64,000 nt of DNA from Ferranicluibacter quercicola (GCF_021168455.1 NZ_JAJOZR010000013.1:87865-151864); one strand, 5' to 3'; shown: positions 33,567 to 43,252, numbered from the stretch's first letter. Numbers and translations: made by a program. The notes: a model not told the origin generated them from the letters alone.

Positions 33567-35537
33567 ATGTCCTTTTTCCAGAATGCCAAGGTCGGCACCA
33601 AGCTGATGATCACGTCCGGGATCAGTATCCTGCTTGTCGTCGGCATCATTTCCAACCAGATGATCAGCGATGCGAAGACGGCGGAAGCCAATGCCATCCT
33701 CGAGCGCGAACAGATCGTTCTCGACGGCGTCGTCAACGCGAAGCTCGCCCTGAGCAACATGCGGTTCGCCTCGCGCGGTCTTCGCCTCGTCACCAGCGAG
33801 GCCGAGACCCAGAAGGCGACGACCGACGTCCGGGCCTATTACGACAACGGCATGGCCGGGATGCAGAAGCCCATCCAGGTCGCGCCGGAGCGCGATACGC
33901 TGAAACAGATCGCCGCGCGGCTGACGGATTACGAGACGATTTCGGAAAAGCGCTCGGTCGATGTGCTCGCGGCCTTCCAGAAGGTCGGCGGTCGCAAGCT
34001 GACGCTCGAGGAAATGGCGGCTGCCGTCGCCAACACCGCCGCCGACAACACCAAGGTCGCGGAAACCGCCAGCAAGCTCATCAACGACGCGGTGAAGGAC
34101 GCCACCGAGATCACGGCCGATGCGAAGGCATCGCTGAAAGACATGGTCGCGCAGGCCCGCACGGTCTCCCTCGCCATCAACAGCGCGATCATCCTTATCC
34201 TCATCGCTTCCGCGGCCGTTCTCGTGCGCAGCGTCGGCCGTCCGATCCGCGTGATGACGCAGGCCATGCGCCAGCTGGCTGCCGGTCAGACCGACATCGA
34301 TCCCGGCAATACCGACCGGAAGGACGAAATCGGCGACATGGCCGGCGCGGTCGAGGTGTTCCGTCAGTCCGCCATCAGCAACAAGCGGCTCGAGCAGGAG
34401 GCGGAAGCCGCCCGTGCCCATGCCGAAGCCGAGCGGACGCGCCTGACGGCCGAAGCTGAAGCCGCCGCCCGCGAGCGCATGCAGCAGGCGACATCGGGCC
34501 TCGCCACAGGCCTGCGCCGTCTGGCTTCCGGCGATCTCGGCTTCCAGCTCGACCAGGCTTTCGCACCGGACTTCGAGGCGCTGCGCCACGACCTGAACGG
34601 TGCGATCGGCCAGCTCTCTGCCACGCTTCTCTCCGTCGCCCAGGCGACGACGCAGATCGACACGGGAACCCGCGAGATCAGCCAGAGCGCCGACGACCTC
34701 TCGCGCCGGACGGAACAGCAGGCGGCCTCGCTCGAGGAAACCGCAGCCGCCCTCGACGAGATCACCGCCAATGTGACCAACTCGTCCAAGCGCGCCGAGG
34801 AAGCCCGGTCGATCGCCGTGCAGGCCAATGCCAGCGCCGGCCAGTCCGGCAAGGTCGTCGCCGATGCGGTCGATGCCATGCAGAAGATCGAGCAGTCGTC
34901 CGATCAGGTCGCCAACATCATCGGCGTCATCGACGAGATCGCCTTCCAGACCAACCTGCTGGCGCTGAACGCCGGCGTGGAAGCGGCACGTGCCGGCGAA
35001 GCCGGCAAGGGTTTCGCCGTGGTCGCCCAGGAAGTGCGTGAACTCGCCCAGCGCTCGGCCAAGGCCGCCAAGGAGATCAAGGATCTGATCCGCAACTCCT
35101 CGGTCGAGGTGCAGAGCGGCGTCAAGCTCGTCAGCCAGACCGGCGAAGCCCTCAAGACCATCGAGGACTATATCGTCACCATCAACCAGCACATGGACGC
35201 CATCGCGACATCGGCCCGCGAACAGTCGGTCGGGCTGTCCGAGGTCAACACGGCCGTGAACCAGATGGATCAGGTGACGCAGCAGAACGCCGCCATGGTG
35301 GAAGAAAGCAATGCCGCGAGCGCGGCCCTCGCCGGCGAAGCCGAACGCCTGCGCGACCTCATCAGCCGCTTCCAGTTCGGTGATGCCAACCGCGCCTCGG
35401 CACGGACCACGCCCCCCGTCGCCGCCGCCAACGCCACCCACCGCCCGGCAGCCTCCCCTGCCCGCAAGATGACCGCCCAGATCGCCCGCTCCTTCTCCGG
35501 CAATGCCGCCGTGCAGCAGACCTGGGAAGACTTCTGA
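33567..35537 (+). CDS. Methyl-accepting chemotaxis protein with CheR pentapeptide
   Basis: The product is 656 residues. TM1 (about 12-32), a periplasmic four-helix-bundle-type sensor of about 165 residues, TM2 (about 205-225), HAMP (RPIRVMTQAMRQLAAGQTDI), then the signalling domain with the tip EIAFQTNLLALNAGVEAARA. The protein ends TWEDF, close to the xWxxF pentapeptide that tethers CheR/CheB to high-abundance receptors. No che genes are in the window, so it feeds a pathway elsewhere. The ligand is unknown. Confidence 0.9.
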   Translation: MSFFQNAKVGTKLMITSGISILLVVGIISNQMISDAKTAEANAILEREQIVLDGVVNAKLALSNMRFASRGLRLVTSEAETQKATTDVRAYYDNGMAGMQKPIQVAPERDTLKQIAARLTDYETISEKRSVDVLAAFQKVGGRKLTLEEMAAAVANTAADNTKVAETASKLINDAVKDATEITADAKASLKDMVAQARTVSLAINSAIILILIASAAVLVRSVGRPIRVMTQAMRQLAAGQTDIDPGNTDRKDEIGDMAGAVEVFRQSAISNKRLEQEAEAARAHAEAERTRLTAEAEAAARERMQQATSGLATGLRRLASGDLGFQLDQAFAPDFEALRHDLNGAIGQLSATLLSVAQATTQIDTGTREISQSADDLSRRTEQQAASLEETAAALDEITANVTNSSKRAEEARSIAVQANASAGQSGKVVADAVDAMQKIEQSSDQVANIIGVIDEIAFQTNLLALNAGVEAARAGEAGKGFAVVAQEVRELAQRSAKAAKEIKDLIRNSSVEVQSGVKLVSQTGEALKTIEDYIVTINQHMDAIATSAREQSVGLSEVNTAVNQMDQVTQQNAAMVEESNAASAALAGEAERLRDLISRFQFGDANRASARTTPPVAAANATHRPAASPARKMTAQIARSFSGNAAVQQTWEDF

Positions 35538-35563
35538 TCCCATCTGAACGGAACGAACGCACA

Positions 35564-35599
35564 AAAACGCCACCCGCGAGAGTTCGCGGGTGGCGTTTT
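35564..35599. terminator. Strong rho-independent terminator after the chemoreceptor
   Basis: A 16-bp perfect stem (35564-35579 with 35584-35599) with GAGT loop, A-run on one side and TTTT on the other. Confidence 0.85.
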
Positions 35600-35832
35600 C
35601 CGTTGGTGGTGTGCGGGATGTTTTGGGGGTGCGCCTGCGGATAAAACCGAGGAAAGACCCTGACCGGGGCTCGGACGCAGCCACGAAGACGCGGACCGCT
35701 CCATGCAACCGATCGACGCTAAGTGCCTGTGGAAAATTCCGAGTGGAGTCTGTGCGAGGGCATAATCGCGATCGAGCGCGATCCAGCGCATAACGCTGCA
35801 TGATCCGCTGTTTTCATCGCATTGTGGAAAAA

Positions 35833-35909
35833 TGGTACGGTTGGGGGGTCTCGAACCTCCGACCTCAGGTGCCACAAACCTGCGCTCTAACCAACTGAGC
35901 TACAACCGC
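35833..35909 (-). tRNA. tRNA-His (GTG)
   Basis: This is a 77-base cloverleaf on the minus strand, including an encoded CCA. The acceptor stem is GCGGTTG with CAACCGT (G1-T72 wobble), the anticodon loop is TTGTGGC with anticodon GTG, and the T-arm is GGTTCGAGACC-like. The base before G1 is T and the discriminator is A. This is the alphaproteobacterial form of tRNA-His, which lacks the nearly universal encoded G-1. Confidence 0.95.
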
Positions 35910-35986
35910 ACGAACAAGCATGTCGCTTGGCCGCGTCATTACGGCCATGGGTTCGGTTTGGCAAGTCCGAACTTCGACTTTCGGCC

Positions 35987-36014
35987 AAAAAACCGGGCGG
36001 TTTCCCGTCCGGTT
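35987..36014 (-). terminator. Terminator of the phasin gene
   Basis: On the minus strand a 9-bp stem with one mismatch (AACCGGACG / CGCCCGGTT) is followed by a T-run (A-run at 35987-35992 on the plus strand). It lies 32 bases after the phasin stop. Confidence 0.55.
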
Positions 36015-36045
36015 CCGGATGTGAGGGCCTTTTCAGGCGGCAGGG

Positions 36046-36483
36046 TCAGGCGCGGGGGATGCTGGACAGGGCCTTTTCGGCGGCGTCCTTGGTTGGCTTG
36101 ACCAGGTTTTCGGCGACCTTGCGGGTGGTTTCCTGCATGGTGCGGGCCTGTTCCATGGCAAGCTCGGCCTGCTTGCGGATGAAGGCCGTCTGAAGTTCGA
36201 AGACCTCCGACAGGGATTTGCAGGCGATCAGCGCTTCCATGTGCGACAGCGATGTTTCCGCATTGGTGCGCAGCGCGTCGATCGCCTTCAGGCTCAGTTC
36301 GACCGTGCCGGACTGGGCGCTCTCGACCGTGGCTTCGATCGTCTTGCCGGCCTCTTCGGCGGCTGTCTTCATCTTGGCATAGGCTTCGCGCGACTGGGTT
36401 GCGCCTTTTTCCGCAAAGTCACGGAAGGTTTCCGTCACCTTGTTGGGGTCGAACGTCGAAATGGAGAAGATGTCCTGAGTCAT
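36046..36483 (-). CDS. Phasin (PHB granule-associated protein)
   Basis: This 145-residue all-helical protein is of the Phasin_2 type (starts MTQDIFSISTFDPNKVTETF; AEKGATQSREAYAKMKTAAEE; amphipathic heptads to the end). No cysteines except one in LIACKS. Phasins coat polyhydroxybutyrate granules. The upstream 13-bp inverted repeat (36554-36586) is the kind of TGC-rich site bound by the PHB regulator PhaR/AniA. It is monocistronic. Confidence 0.85.
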   Translation of the reverse strand: MTQDIFSISTFDPNKVTETFRDFAEKGATQSREAYAKMKTAAEEAGKTIEATVESAQSGTVELSLKAIDALRTNAETSLSHMEALIACKSLSEVFELQTAFIRKQAELAMEQARTMQETTRKVAENLVKPTKDAAEKALSSIPRA

Positions 36484-36553
36484 CGGAGTGTCCTGTCTGG
36501 CGGCGGCTCGTAGCAGCGGATTTCGGGTTCCGAATGCCTTCTACACAGATTTA

Positions 36554-36586
36554 TGGTGCAGTGCAACATATTTTTGCACTGCACCA
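36554..36586. promoter_or_regulatory. PhaR-type palindrome upstream of the phasin gene
   Basis: TGGTGCAGTGCAA, 7-base AT spacer, TTGCACTGCACCA: perfect 13-base arms. It contains CTGC/GCAG half-sites of the kind reported for PhaR. It lies 71 bases from the phasin start; the rest of the 36484-36740 gap holds the two CtrA-like boxes. Confidence 0.6.
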
Positions 36587-36603
36587 TGTGTCGTTTCGTT
36601 ACA

Positions 36604-36618
36604 TTAACCTTGCGTTAG
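36604..36618. promoter_or_regulatory. CtrA-like box (distal)
   Basis: TTAA-N7-TTAG, one mismatch from TTAA-N7-TTAA, 123 bases upstream of the kinase start. Confidence 0.4.
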
Positions 36619-36682
36619 GAAAGAGGGCGGTTTTCACTGCGAAAACGATGCTCAAGCTGGACCCTTCCGGGGGTCGCGGATA

Positions 36683-36697
36683 TTAATAGTCTATTAA
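36683..36697. promoter_or_regulatory. CtrA box (proximal, perfect)
   Basis: TTAA-N7-TTAA followed by C, the full consensus for the cell-cycle regulator CtrA, 44 bases before the start of the large kinase gene. Confidence 0.6.
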
Positions 36698-36740
36698 CGC
36701 ATCCGGAGACCCGAGACCTCCGCCAGAGCCGGATAGAAGA

Positions 36741-39700
36741 ATGCCCGTGAAATCCTACCCCTTCATCGACATTGCCGTTCATGAACGTGTTCGGGATCAC
36801 TTCGCGCGTGGCGATGCGGCCATTCTGTTTGCGCCCGACCTTTCGCGTGTGCTCTGGTCGAACGGCGAGGGTGCGGCGCTCTTCGGGCTGGGCTCGATCT
36901 ACGACTTTCTGGACGGGGGTCCGGGCACCGCCAGCGTCGCCTTCCGCCAGCTGCAATCGACCGCGCGCCAGCTGCGCGAAGCCGGCGACACGCGCAGCTT
37001 TCTCATGCGCATGTCGGCCGGCTTCCGGAGCGTGACCGTGACGGCGGCGCTCGCGCTGATCGACGTGCGCGCCGGCGAACGGGCGATCCTCTTCACCGCG
37101 CCGCGCCTTGCGCCGTCACGTGCCGGCCAGACCGTGCCGGTGGCGGAAACGGCCGCGCGGATGATTTCCGGCTTCGACGATCCGGATACGCATATGGCGG
37201 TGCTCGACGGCCAGGGGGTGGTGCTTGCCGCGTCGCCGCAGTTCCAGGCGCTCGGCATGACGCAGCAGACGCTGTTGTCGCTGGTCGACGCCGTGGGCCG
37301 GGATAGCGACTGGCTGCTGAAGCGTCCCGTGCCGACAGGCAAGGGAACGCTGCCGGCCGCCATCGGCAAGGTTTCGGCCGAGCCGGCGCTTCACCTGCTT
37401 TTCGCGGTGGAGACGATCCTCGGCCATATGGATGCGACCAGCGACTTTAACGTGCCGGTGGACGCGGCGGCCTCGGCCGCTGTTGCGGAGCCGCCGGCGA
37501 GCGCCGAAGCCGCCGATCTGGACGTGCTGGACGCGGTCGATACCGCCGATGTCGAGGCACGCGACAGCCATGTGGAGGCCGAAGAGGTCGCGGCCGATGG
37601 TGTCGCGCCGATCGAGAGCGTGGATGCCGCGGCGGATGGTTCGTCAGGCGACGACGCGCAGGACGGCGAGGACAGCGTCCTGGCTGCCCCGGGCGACGAG
37701 GCGCTGGACCCGGTCGAGGATGCTCCGGTGGCGGAAGAGCCTGCGGAGGTTTCGCCTGTTGCCGACGAGGTCGCGGACCTGAACGCGGACGACAGCAGCG
37801 GCCTTGCCGATGACGACGTTTCGTCGGCTGGTGACAAAGAGGAAGGTTTACCGCAGGCGGCCGACGAAGCGGTCGCTGCGTCGAATGAGGTACCGGCCGC
37901 AACGGGGTCCGAGGGCGGTGACGATGTCGCCCTTGCAGAACCCGCCGCTTTCGCCTTCGACCCGGCGATGCGGTCGATCCGCTTCGTCTGGAAGATCGGG
38001 GCGGACGGGCGTTTCAGCGAGATTTCGCGCGAATTCGCGCTGGCGGTCGGCCCGCAGGCTGCCGATGTTCTGGGGCAGAGCTTTGCGGATCTCGCCGCGC
38101 GCTTCGCGCTCGATCCCGATGGCACCATCGTCGAGCTGTTGAACCGGCGCGACACATGGTCGGGCAAGACGGTGCTGTGGCCGGTCGAGGGCGAGGCGCT
38201 GTGCGTTCCGGTCGATCTCGCCGCCTTGCCGACCTATTCGCGCAACCGGGAATTCGACGGCTTCCGCGGCTTCGGCATTGTGCGAGTGTCCGATGCGGTT
38301 TCGGACCCGGCGGCGCGCGGGCTCAACCTTGCCGATCTGCCGAGCCTTGAGGATGAGGCAGAGCCGGCGCCGCAGGACGCAGCGGTGTCCGGCGACGTCA
38401 GGGACGAGACCCCTGCCCTGCCGGACGCAACGAACGCAGGCGATGCACCGCGCGAGACGATCGAGGACGACGGCGCGTTCTTCGTTGCGGCGGATGAGGA
38501 CCTCTCCTTGTCGGACGTGGCGGACGCACCCGATGTGGTTGACGATGATCTCACTCCCCTCGCGGATGGGCTTCCGCGCGACCCGTTCATGGGCGAGCGT
38601 CCGGCGCTGAAGCTGGTGGAGACGCCCGCGCGGCGGCATTCGGACAAGATCGTCCCGATCGACGATGCCCGCCCCACAAGCACCGAAACGCTGACGCGCA
38701 GCGAACAGGCCGCCTTTCGCGAGATCGCCCGGCAGCTGACGACGACCTTCGGCAAGCGCACCGAGCCGGTGGCGCCGCCGATCGAAGGCGACGAGGCCGC
38801 CGCGGACGGAGCGGCAGAAGCAGAGCTCGGCCGAAGCGATGCGACCGCCGAGGACCGGAACACGGACGAGGCCGCTGCCGGCACGCCGGATCAGGTCGAG
38901 GCATCGCAGGACGGCATGGCGCAGAGCGACGAGGCTGTCGCGACATCCGAACCCGTGCAGGACGACGAGGGCGCGCGCGCCGATCTCCTGCCCGGTGAGA
39001 CGGTCGCGGATGCCCCCGCCGCGACGCCAGCTGCGGACGACGCTGTCACGGACGAGACGTCGGCGGTCGAGGCCGACGCGCTTGCCGCCGAAGGTCTGTC
39101 GGAGCCGGTTGGCGCACCGGAGAACGCGGCGCAGGCCAGCGAGCCTGTGCAGAACGCCATCGTCGAGAACGACAATGGCGCTGGCGACCGGGATGAGGTG
39201 CTGAGCCCGGCCATGATCGATCGGCTCGACAGCGCGGTGCTGATCCACAGCGGCGACGAGCTTTATCACGCCAATGCCGCCTTTCTCGACCTGACCGGCT
39301 ACCAAACGCTGCAGGATCTGCGCGTGGAGGGCGGGATCGACGCTTTGTTCGTCGGCGAAGACGAAGGCATTCTCGACGTCCCCCCGGGCGCGATGATGAT
39401 GATCCGCAATGACGGCCGGCTGCTGCCCGTGACCGCGCGGCTGCAGGCCATTCCCTTTGACGACAAGGGCGTGGCGCTGATGATGTCGCTGGCTCTGGTC
39501 GAGACGTCGCCCGCCGATGCCGCACCCGTCGCGGACGACGGGCAGCCCGATGGCGAAGGCGTCGCGGAGATCGCCGAAAGCGCTGCGGATGCCGCCGAGA
39601 CGGTCGAGTCCGGTTCGCCGGCAGTGACCGATGACGCCGCGATTGCCGCGGCCGAGGCGCGGGTGGACGCCCTCCGGATCGAAACCGAAGAGCTGCGCGC

Positions 39701-40790
39701 GATCCTGGAGACGGCAACGGACGGCGTCGTGGTGATGGGCTCCGACGGCGACATCCGGTCGCTGAACCGCTCCGCCAACGCTCTGTTCAACTACAATGAT
39801 TCCGATGTCATCGGTAAGCCTTTTGCCACACTCTTCGCCCATGAGAGCCAGCGTGCCGTCATGGATTACCTCGCGGGCCTTGCCGGCCACGGCGTTGCCA
39901 GCGTGCTCAACGACGGACGCGAGGTGATCGGACGGGAGGCCTCCGGCGGGTTCATTCCGCTGTTCATGACCATGGGTCGCCTCTCCTCCTCCAGCGGCTA
40001 TTGCGCCGTCATTCGCGATATCACGCAGTGGAAGCGCACGGAGGAGGAGCTGCGCAGCGCCAAGCGCGCGGCGGAGACGGCGAATGCGCACAAGACCGAT
40101 TTCCTGGCGCGCGTCAGCCACGAGATCCGCACACCGCTCAATGCCATTATCGGCTTCTCCGACATGATGGCGAGCGAACATTTCGGGCCGATCGGCAGCG
40201 CCCGCTATATCGAATATGCAAGCGACATCGGCCGGTCCGGTCGCCATGTGCTGGATATCGTCAACGATCTCCTCGACATATCGAAGATCGAAGCCGGCGA
40301 GATGGAGCTGGAATTTGCGGCCGTCGAGATCAACGAGGCGGTCTCGGAGGCCGTTTCGCTGGTTCAGCCGCAGGCCAACGCGCAACGCGTCATCATCCGC
40401 ACCTCGCTGTCGACCTCCGTTCCCAGCGTCGTCGCCGACAACCGGTCGATCAAGCAGATCGCGCTCAACATCCTCGCCAATGCCATTCGCTTCACGCCGT
40501 CCGGCGGACAGATCGTGGTGTCCACGGCTTACGAAACCAATGGCAGCGTGATGCTGCGCATCCGGGACACCGGCATCGGCATGACCCGGACAGAACTGGA
40601 ACAGGCCATGAAGCCCTTCCGGCAGGTGACCACCGGCACGCGCATGCGGGGCGAGGGTACGGGGCTGGGTCTGCCGCTGACGAAGGCGATGGCGGAAGCC
40701 AACCGCGCGCTGTTTGCCATCAACTCGGCACCGAATGAAGGAACGCTGGTGGAAATCACCTTCCCGTCGCAACGGGTTCTGGCCAACTGA
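36741..40790 (+). CDS. Very large PAS/HisKA sensor kinase of PdhS/DivJ/PleC type
   Basis: The product is 1349 residues and soluble by eye (no clear transmembrane segments). A PAS-like N-terminus (1-180) is followed by a long Asp/Glu/Ala-rich low-complexity region (about 250-400), a second ordered block (about 410-540), another acidic stretch (about 540-820), a PAS-like segment (about 825-920), a canonical PAS (about 985-1100) and HisKA with His1127 (SHEIRTPLNAIIGFSDMM). HATPase motifs follow (NILANAIRFTPSGG, DTGIGM, GEGTGLGLP). The HisKA text SEHFGPIGSARYIEYA is the signature of the PleC/DivJ/PdhS group, which act on DivK in cell-cycle control. Two CtrA-like boxes upstream agree. The partner regulator is not adjacent. 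Confidence 0.8.
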   Translation: MPVKSYPFIDIAVHERVRDHFARGDAAILFAPDLSRVLWSNGEGAALFGLGSIYDFLDGGPGTASVAFRQLQSTARQLREAGDTRSFLMRMSAGFRSVTVTAALALIDVRAGERAILFTAPRLAPSRAGQTVPVAETAARMISGFDDPDTHMAVLDGQGVVLAASPQFQALGMTQQTLLSLVDAVGRDSDWLLKRPVPTGKGTLPAAIGKVSAEPALHLLFAVETILGHMDATSDFNVPVDAAASAAVAEPPASAEAADLDVLDAVDTADVEARDSHVEAEEVAADGVAPIESVDAAADGSSGDDAQDGEDSVLAAPGDEALDPVEDAPVAEEPAEVSPVADEVADLNADDSSGLADDDVSSAGDKEEGLPQAADEAVAASNEVPAATGSEGGDDVALAEPAAFAFDPAMRSIRFVWKIGADGRFSEISREFALAVGPQAADVLGQSFADLAARFALDPDGTIVELLNRRDTWSGKTVLWPVEGEALCVPVDLAALPTYSRNREFDGFRGFGIVRVSDAVSDPAARGLNLADLPSLEDEAEPAPQDAAVSGDVRDETPALPDATNAGDAPRETIEDDGAFFVAADEDLSLSDVADAPDVVDDDLTPLADGLPRDPFMGERPALKLVETPARRHSDKIVPIDDARPTSTETLTRSEQAAFREIARQLTTTFGKRTEPVAPPIEGDEAAADGAAEAELGRSDATAEDRNTDEAAAGTPDQVEASQDGMAQSDEAVATSEPVQDDEGARADLLPGETVADAPAATPAADDAVTDETSAVEADALAAEGLSEPVGAPENAAQASEPVQNAIVENDNGAGDRDEVLSPAMIDRLDSAVLIHSGDELYHANAAFLDLTGYQTLQDLRVEGGIDALFVGEDEGILDVPPGAMMMIRNDGRLLPVTARLQAIPFDDKGVALMMSLALVETSPADAAPVADDGQPDGEGVAEIAESAADAAETVESGSPAVTDDAAIAAAEARVDALRIETEELRAILETATDGVVVMGSDGDIRSLNRSANALFNYNDSDVIGKPFATLFAHESQRAVMDYLAGLAGHGVASVLNDGREVIGREASGGFIPLFMTMGRLSSSSGYCAVIRDITQWKRTEEELRSAKRAAETANAHKTDFLARVSHEIRTPLNAIIGFSDMMASEHFGPIGSARYIEYASDIGRSGRHVLDIVNDLLDISKIEAGEMELEFAAVEINEAVSEAVSLVQPQANAQRVIIRTSLSTSVPSVVADNRSIKQIALNILANAIRFTPSGGQIVVSTAYETNGSVMLRIRDTGIGMTRTELEQAMKPFRQVTTGTRMRGEGTGLGLPLTKAMAEANRALFAINSAPNEGTLVEITFPSQRVLAN

Positions 40791-41100
40791 CTGGTCGCGA
40801 ATGCCGGGGCTCGAAAGGGAGGCAGCCATGGGCTGCCTCAAGGTAAATGCTTTCGAACACATACAATCGACATCATGTCGCAGCTCCGGCTTGGCCGGCG
40901 CAAGGCCCGTCATGGACCTGCGAGAGCCCGATCATGCCGCTGCGGACGATAAGGAAGACTTAACAACCGCTCCCTGCAATCTTGTCGTTGAAAGTCGCGA
41001 TGCAACCTCTACGGCAGGCTTTCGGACGAAAGAATGCACTGACGCAGTGTGAAATTCGATCGAGCCACGGCTGACGATCTCCGTCATCGAGGCCGGGATA
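40791..41100. other. Intergenic region after the kinase
   Basis: These 310 bases have no gene I can support. A 9-bp hairpin (GAGGCAGCC / GGCTGCCTC, 40819-40839) near the kinase stop is a possible transcript end; it has no T-run. Confidence 0.45.
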
Positions 41101-43056
41101 TCAGGCCTTGAGATCCTCAAGATCGGCATAGAGATCCAGCGCTTCCGGATTGGCCAGCGCTTCCTTGTTCTTCACCGGCCGTCCATGCACCACGTCGCGA
41201 ACGGCAAGCTCGACGATCTTGCCGGACTTCGTGCGCGGAATGTCGGCGACGGCGATGATCTTTGCGGGAACGTGGCGGGGGGAGGCGCCGGTGCGGATGC
41301 GCGCACGGATCGCCTTGGCCAGATCGTCATCGAGCGAGACGCCGCCGGCAAGGCGCACGAACAGAACGACGCGCACGTCGTCGTCCCAGTCCTGCCCGAT
41401 GCAGAGGGCTTCCGTGACCTCCTCCATCTGCTCGACCTGGTTATAGATCTCCGCCGTGCCGATGCGGACGCCGCCGGGGTTGAGCGTCGCATCCGAACGG
41501 CCGTGGATGACGAAGCCGCCATGCGCGGTCCATTCCGCAAAATCGCCGTGGCACCAGACATTGTCGAAGCGCTCGAAATAGGCGGCACGGTAGCGCGCGC
41601 CGTCCGGGTCGTTCCAGAACAGGATCGGCATGCTCGGAAACGCCTTGGTGCAGACCAGCTCACCCTTCTCGCTCTTGATCGGGCGGCCCTCGTCGTCCCA
41701 GACATCCATGGCGAGCGCCAGCCCCGGCCCCTGGATCTCGCCGCGCCAGACGGGCTTCAGCGGATTGCCGAGCACGAAGCACGAGACGATATCGGTGCCG
41801 CCCGAAATGGAGGCGAGCTGGATATCGGACTTGATGCCCTCGTAGACGAAGGTGAAGCCTTCCGGCGACAAAGGCGAGCCGGTCGATGTGATGACGCGGA
41901 GGGTCGAAAGATCGTGCGTCTCCTTCGGCGTCAGCCCGGACTTTCTGACGGCGTCGATATATTTCGCCGACGTGCCGAACACGGTAAAGCGTTCGGCCTG
42001 CGCGAAATCGAACAGGACCGTGCCATCGGGATAGAAGGGCGAGCCGTCGTAAAGGCACAGCGTGACGCCTGAGGCGAGGCCGGTGGCGAGCCAGTTCCAC
42101 ATCATCCATCCGCAGGTGGTGAAGTAGAACAGCCGGTCGCCGTCCCTCAGCCCGCAATGCAGGGCATGCTCCTTCAGGTGCTGGACCAGCGTTCCCCCGG
42201 CCGAATGCACGATGCATTTCGGCACGCCCGTGGTGCCCGAGGAAAACAGGATATACAGCGGATGGGAAAACGGTAGCCGGCGAAATGACAGCGCCCGCGC
42301 CTCGAACGGCGCGATGAAATCGGGCAGCGTGCGGCCATCGGGAAGCGCGGAGGCCAGCGCATCGGCCTCTCCCGCATAGGGAATGACGAGCACGGGAATC
42401 CCGAGCCGCCCGGACACGGCCTTGACCTTCTCCGCCACGTCCTGACGCTTGCCATTGTACCAGTAGCCGTCGCAGGCGACGAAGAGTTTCGGGGAAATCT
42501 GGCCGAAACGGTCGAGCACCCCCTGCTCGCCGAAATCGGGAGAGCAGGACGACCAGATGGCGCCGAGCGAGGCCGTCGCCAGCATCAGGGCCACGGTCTC
42601 CGGCAGATTCGGCATCATGGCGGCGACCCGGTCGCCCTCCCCGATCCCGAGCGCGGACAGCGCCTGCTGCAGGCGCGACACGAGTGCGGACAGCGCATCC
42701 CAAGAGAGGCGGGACGAGACCTTGTCTTCGCCGCGGAAGACGATGGCATCGCCGCCGCCGGTTTTCCGCAGGAGGTTTTCGGCGAAGTTGAGGCTGGCAT
42801 CGGGGAAGAAGCGGGCCTCGGTCATATGACCGTCATCGACCAGTGCGCGCGCGCCCTTGTCGCCCACGATGCCGCAAAAGTCCCACAGGTCGCTCCAGAA
42901 AGCGGCGCGGTCGGCGACCGACCATGCGTGAAACGCATCGACATCGGCAAAGTGCACGCGGTGCCGCTGGCTGCAGAGTGCCATGAGGGCCGTCAGCGGT
43001 TGCGCATCGATGGAGGCTTGCGACGGTGTCCAGAGCGGCTGGTCGGATTGCATCAT
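41101..43056 (-). CDS. acsA2: Acetoacetate-CoA ligase (acetoacetyl-CoA synthetase)
   Basis: This 651-residue AMP-forming acyl-CoA synthetase has the ANL P-loop ILFSSGTTGVPKCIVHS, the long N-terminal cap typical of acetoacetyl-CoA synthetases, GVRIGTAEIYNQVE, and the catalytic Lys motif PRTKSGKIVE near the C-terminus. It activates acetoacetate from PHB breakdown, linking it to the phasin 5 kb upstream. In rhizobia this gene is known as acsA2. The two M codons at the start are equivalent. The upstream neighbours are two unknown small genes on the same strand. Confidence 0.9.
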   Translation of the reverse strand: MMQSDQPLWTPSQASIDAQPLTALMALCSQRHRVHFADVDAFHAWSVADRAAFWSDLWDFCGIVGDKGARALVDDGHMTEARFFPDASLNFAENLLRKTGGGDAIVFRGEDKVSSRLSWDALSALVSRLQQALSALGIGEGDRVAAMMPNLPETVALMLATASLGAIWSSCSPDFGEQGVLDRFGQISPKLFVACDGYWYNGKRQDVAEKVKAVSGRLGIPVLVIPYAGEADALASALPDGRTLPDFIAPFEARALSFRRLPFSHPLYILFSSGTTGVPKCIVHSAGGTLVQHLKEHALHCGLRDGDRLFYFTTCGWMMWNWLATGLASGVTLCLYDGSPFYPDGTVLFDFAQAERFTVFGTSAKYIDAVRKSGLTPKETHDLSTLRVITSTGSPLSPEGFTFVYEGIKSDIQLASISGGTDIVSCFVLGNPLKPVWRGEIQGPGLALAMDVWDDEGRPIKSEKGELVCTKAFPSMPILFWNDPDGARYRAAYFERFDNVWCHGDFAEWTAHGGFVIHGRSDATLNPGGVRIGTAEIYNQVEQMEEVTEALCIGQDWDDDVRVVLFVRLAGGVSLDDDLAKAIRARIRTGASPRHVPAKIIAVADIPRTKSGKIVELAVRDVVHGRPVKNKEALANPEALDLYADLEDLKA

Positions 43057-43200
43057 GTCTCCCTCATACGCGGCACCCGATCTATAACACGTCGTCGCGC
43101 GGGGTAAACGGACCTTGGTGCAGCCCTGCCGATTTCACGCCGCCGCCGGCCGCTTCCTGCCGCTCGCACCCGAACGTGCGAGAGGACCGGACGGCATGAC

Positions 43201-43231
43201 GAAGGCCCGGCAGAGGTCTTGCCGGGCCTTC
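43201..43231. terminator. Hairpin between acsA2 and the small-gene pair
   Basis: A 12-bp perfect stem (43201-43212 with 43220-43231) with a 7-base loop lies 22 bases beyond the stop at 43253 on the minus strand. No T-run. Confidence 0.5.
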
Positions 43232-43252
43232 GATCACAGCCGGGGGCGGGGA

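Noticed and set aside
36524..36531. GTTCC motif near the phasin promoter as an EcfG -35
   Set aside because: No AAC at the 16-18 base spacing needed for the -10 element on that strand.
37848..40913. A 1021-residue minus-strand frame opposite the large kinase
   Set aside because: Antisense to a clear PAS/HisKA protein; its composition follows from the Asp/Ala-rich codons on the other strand.
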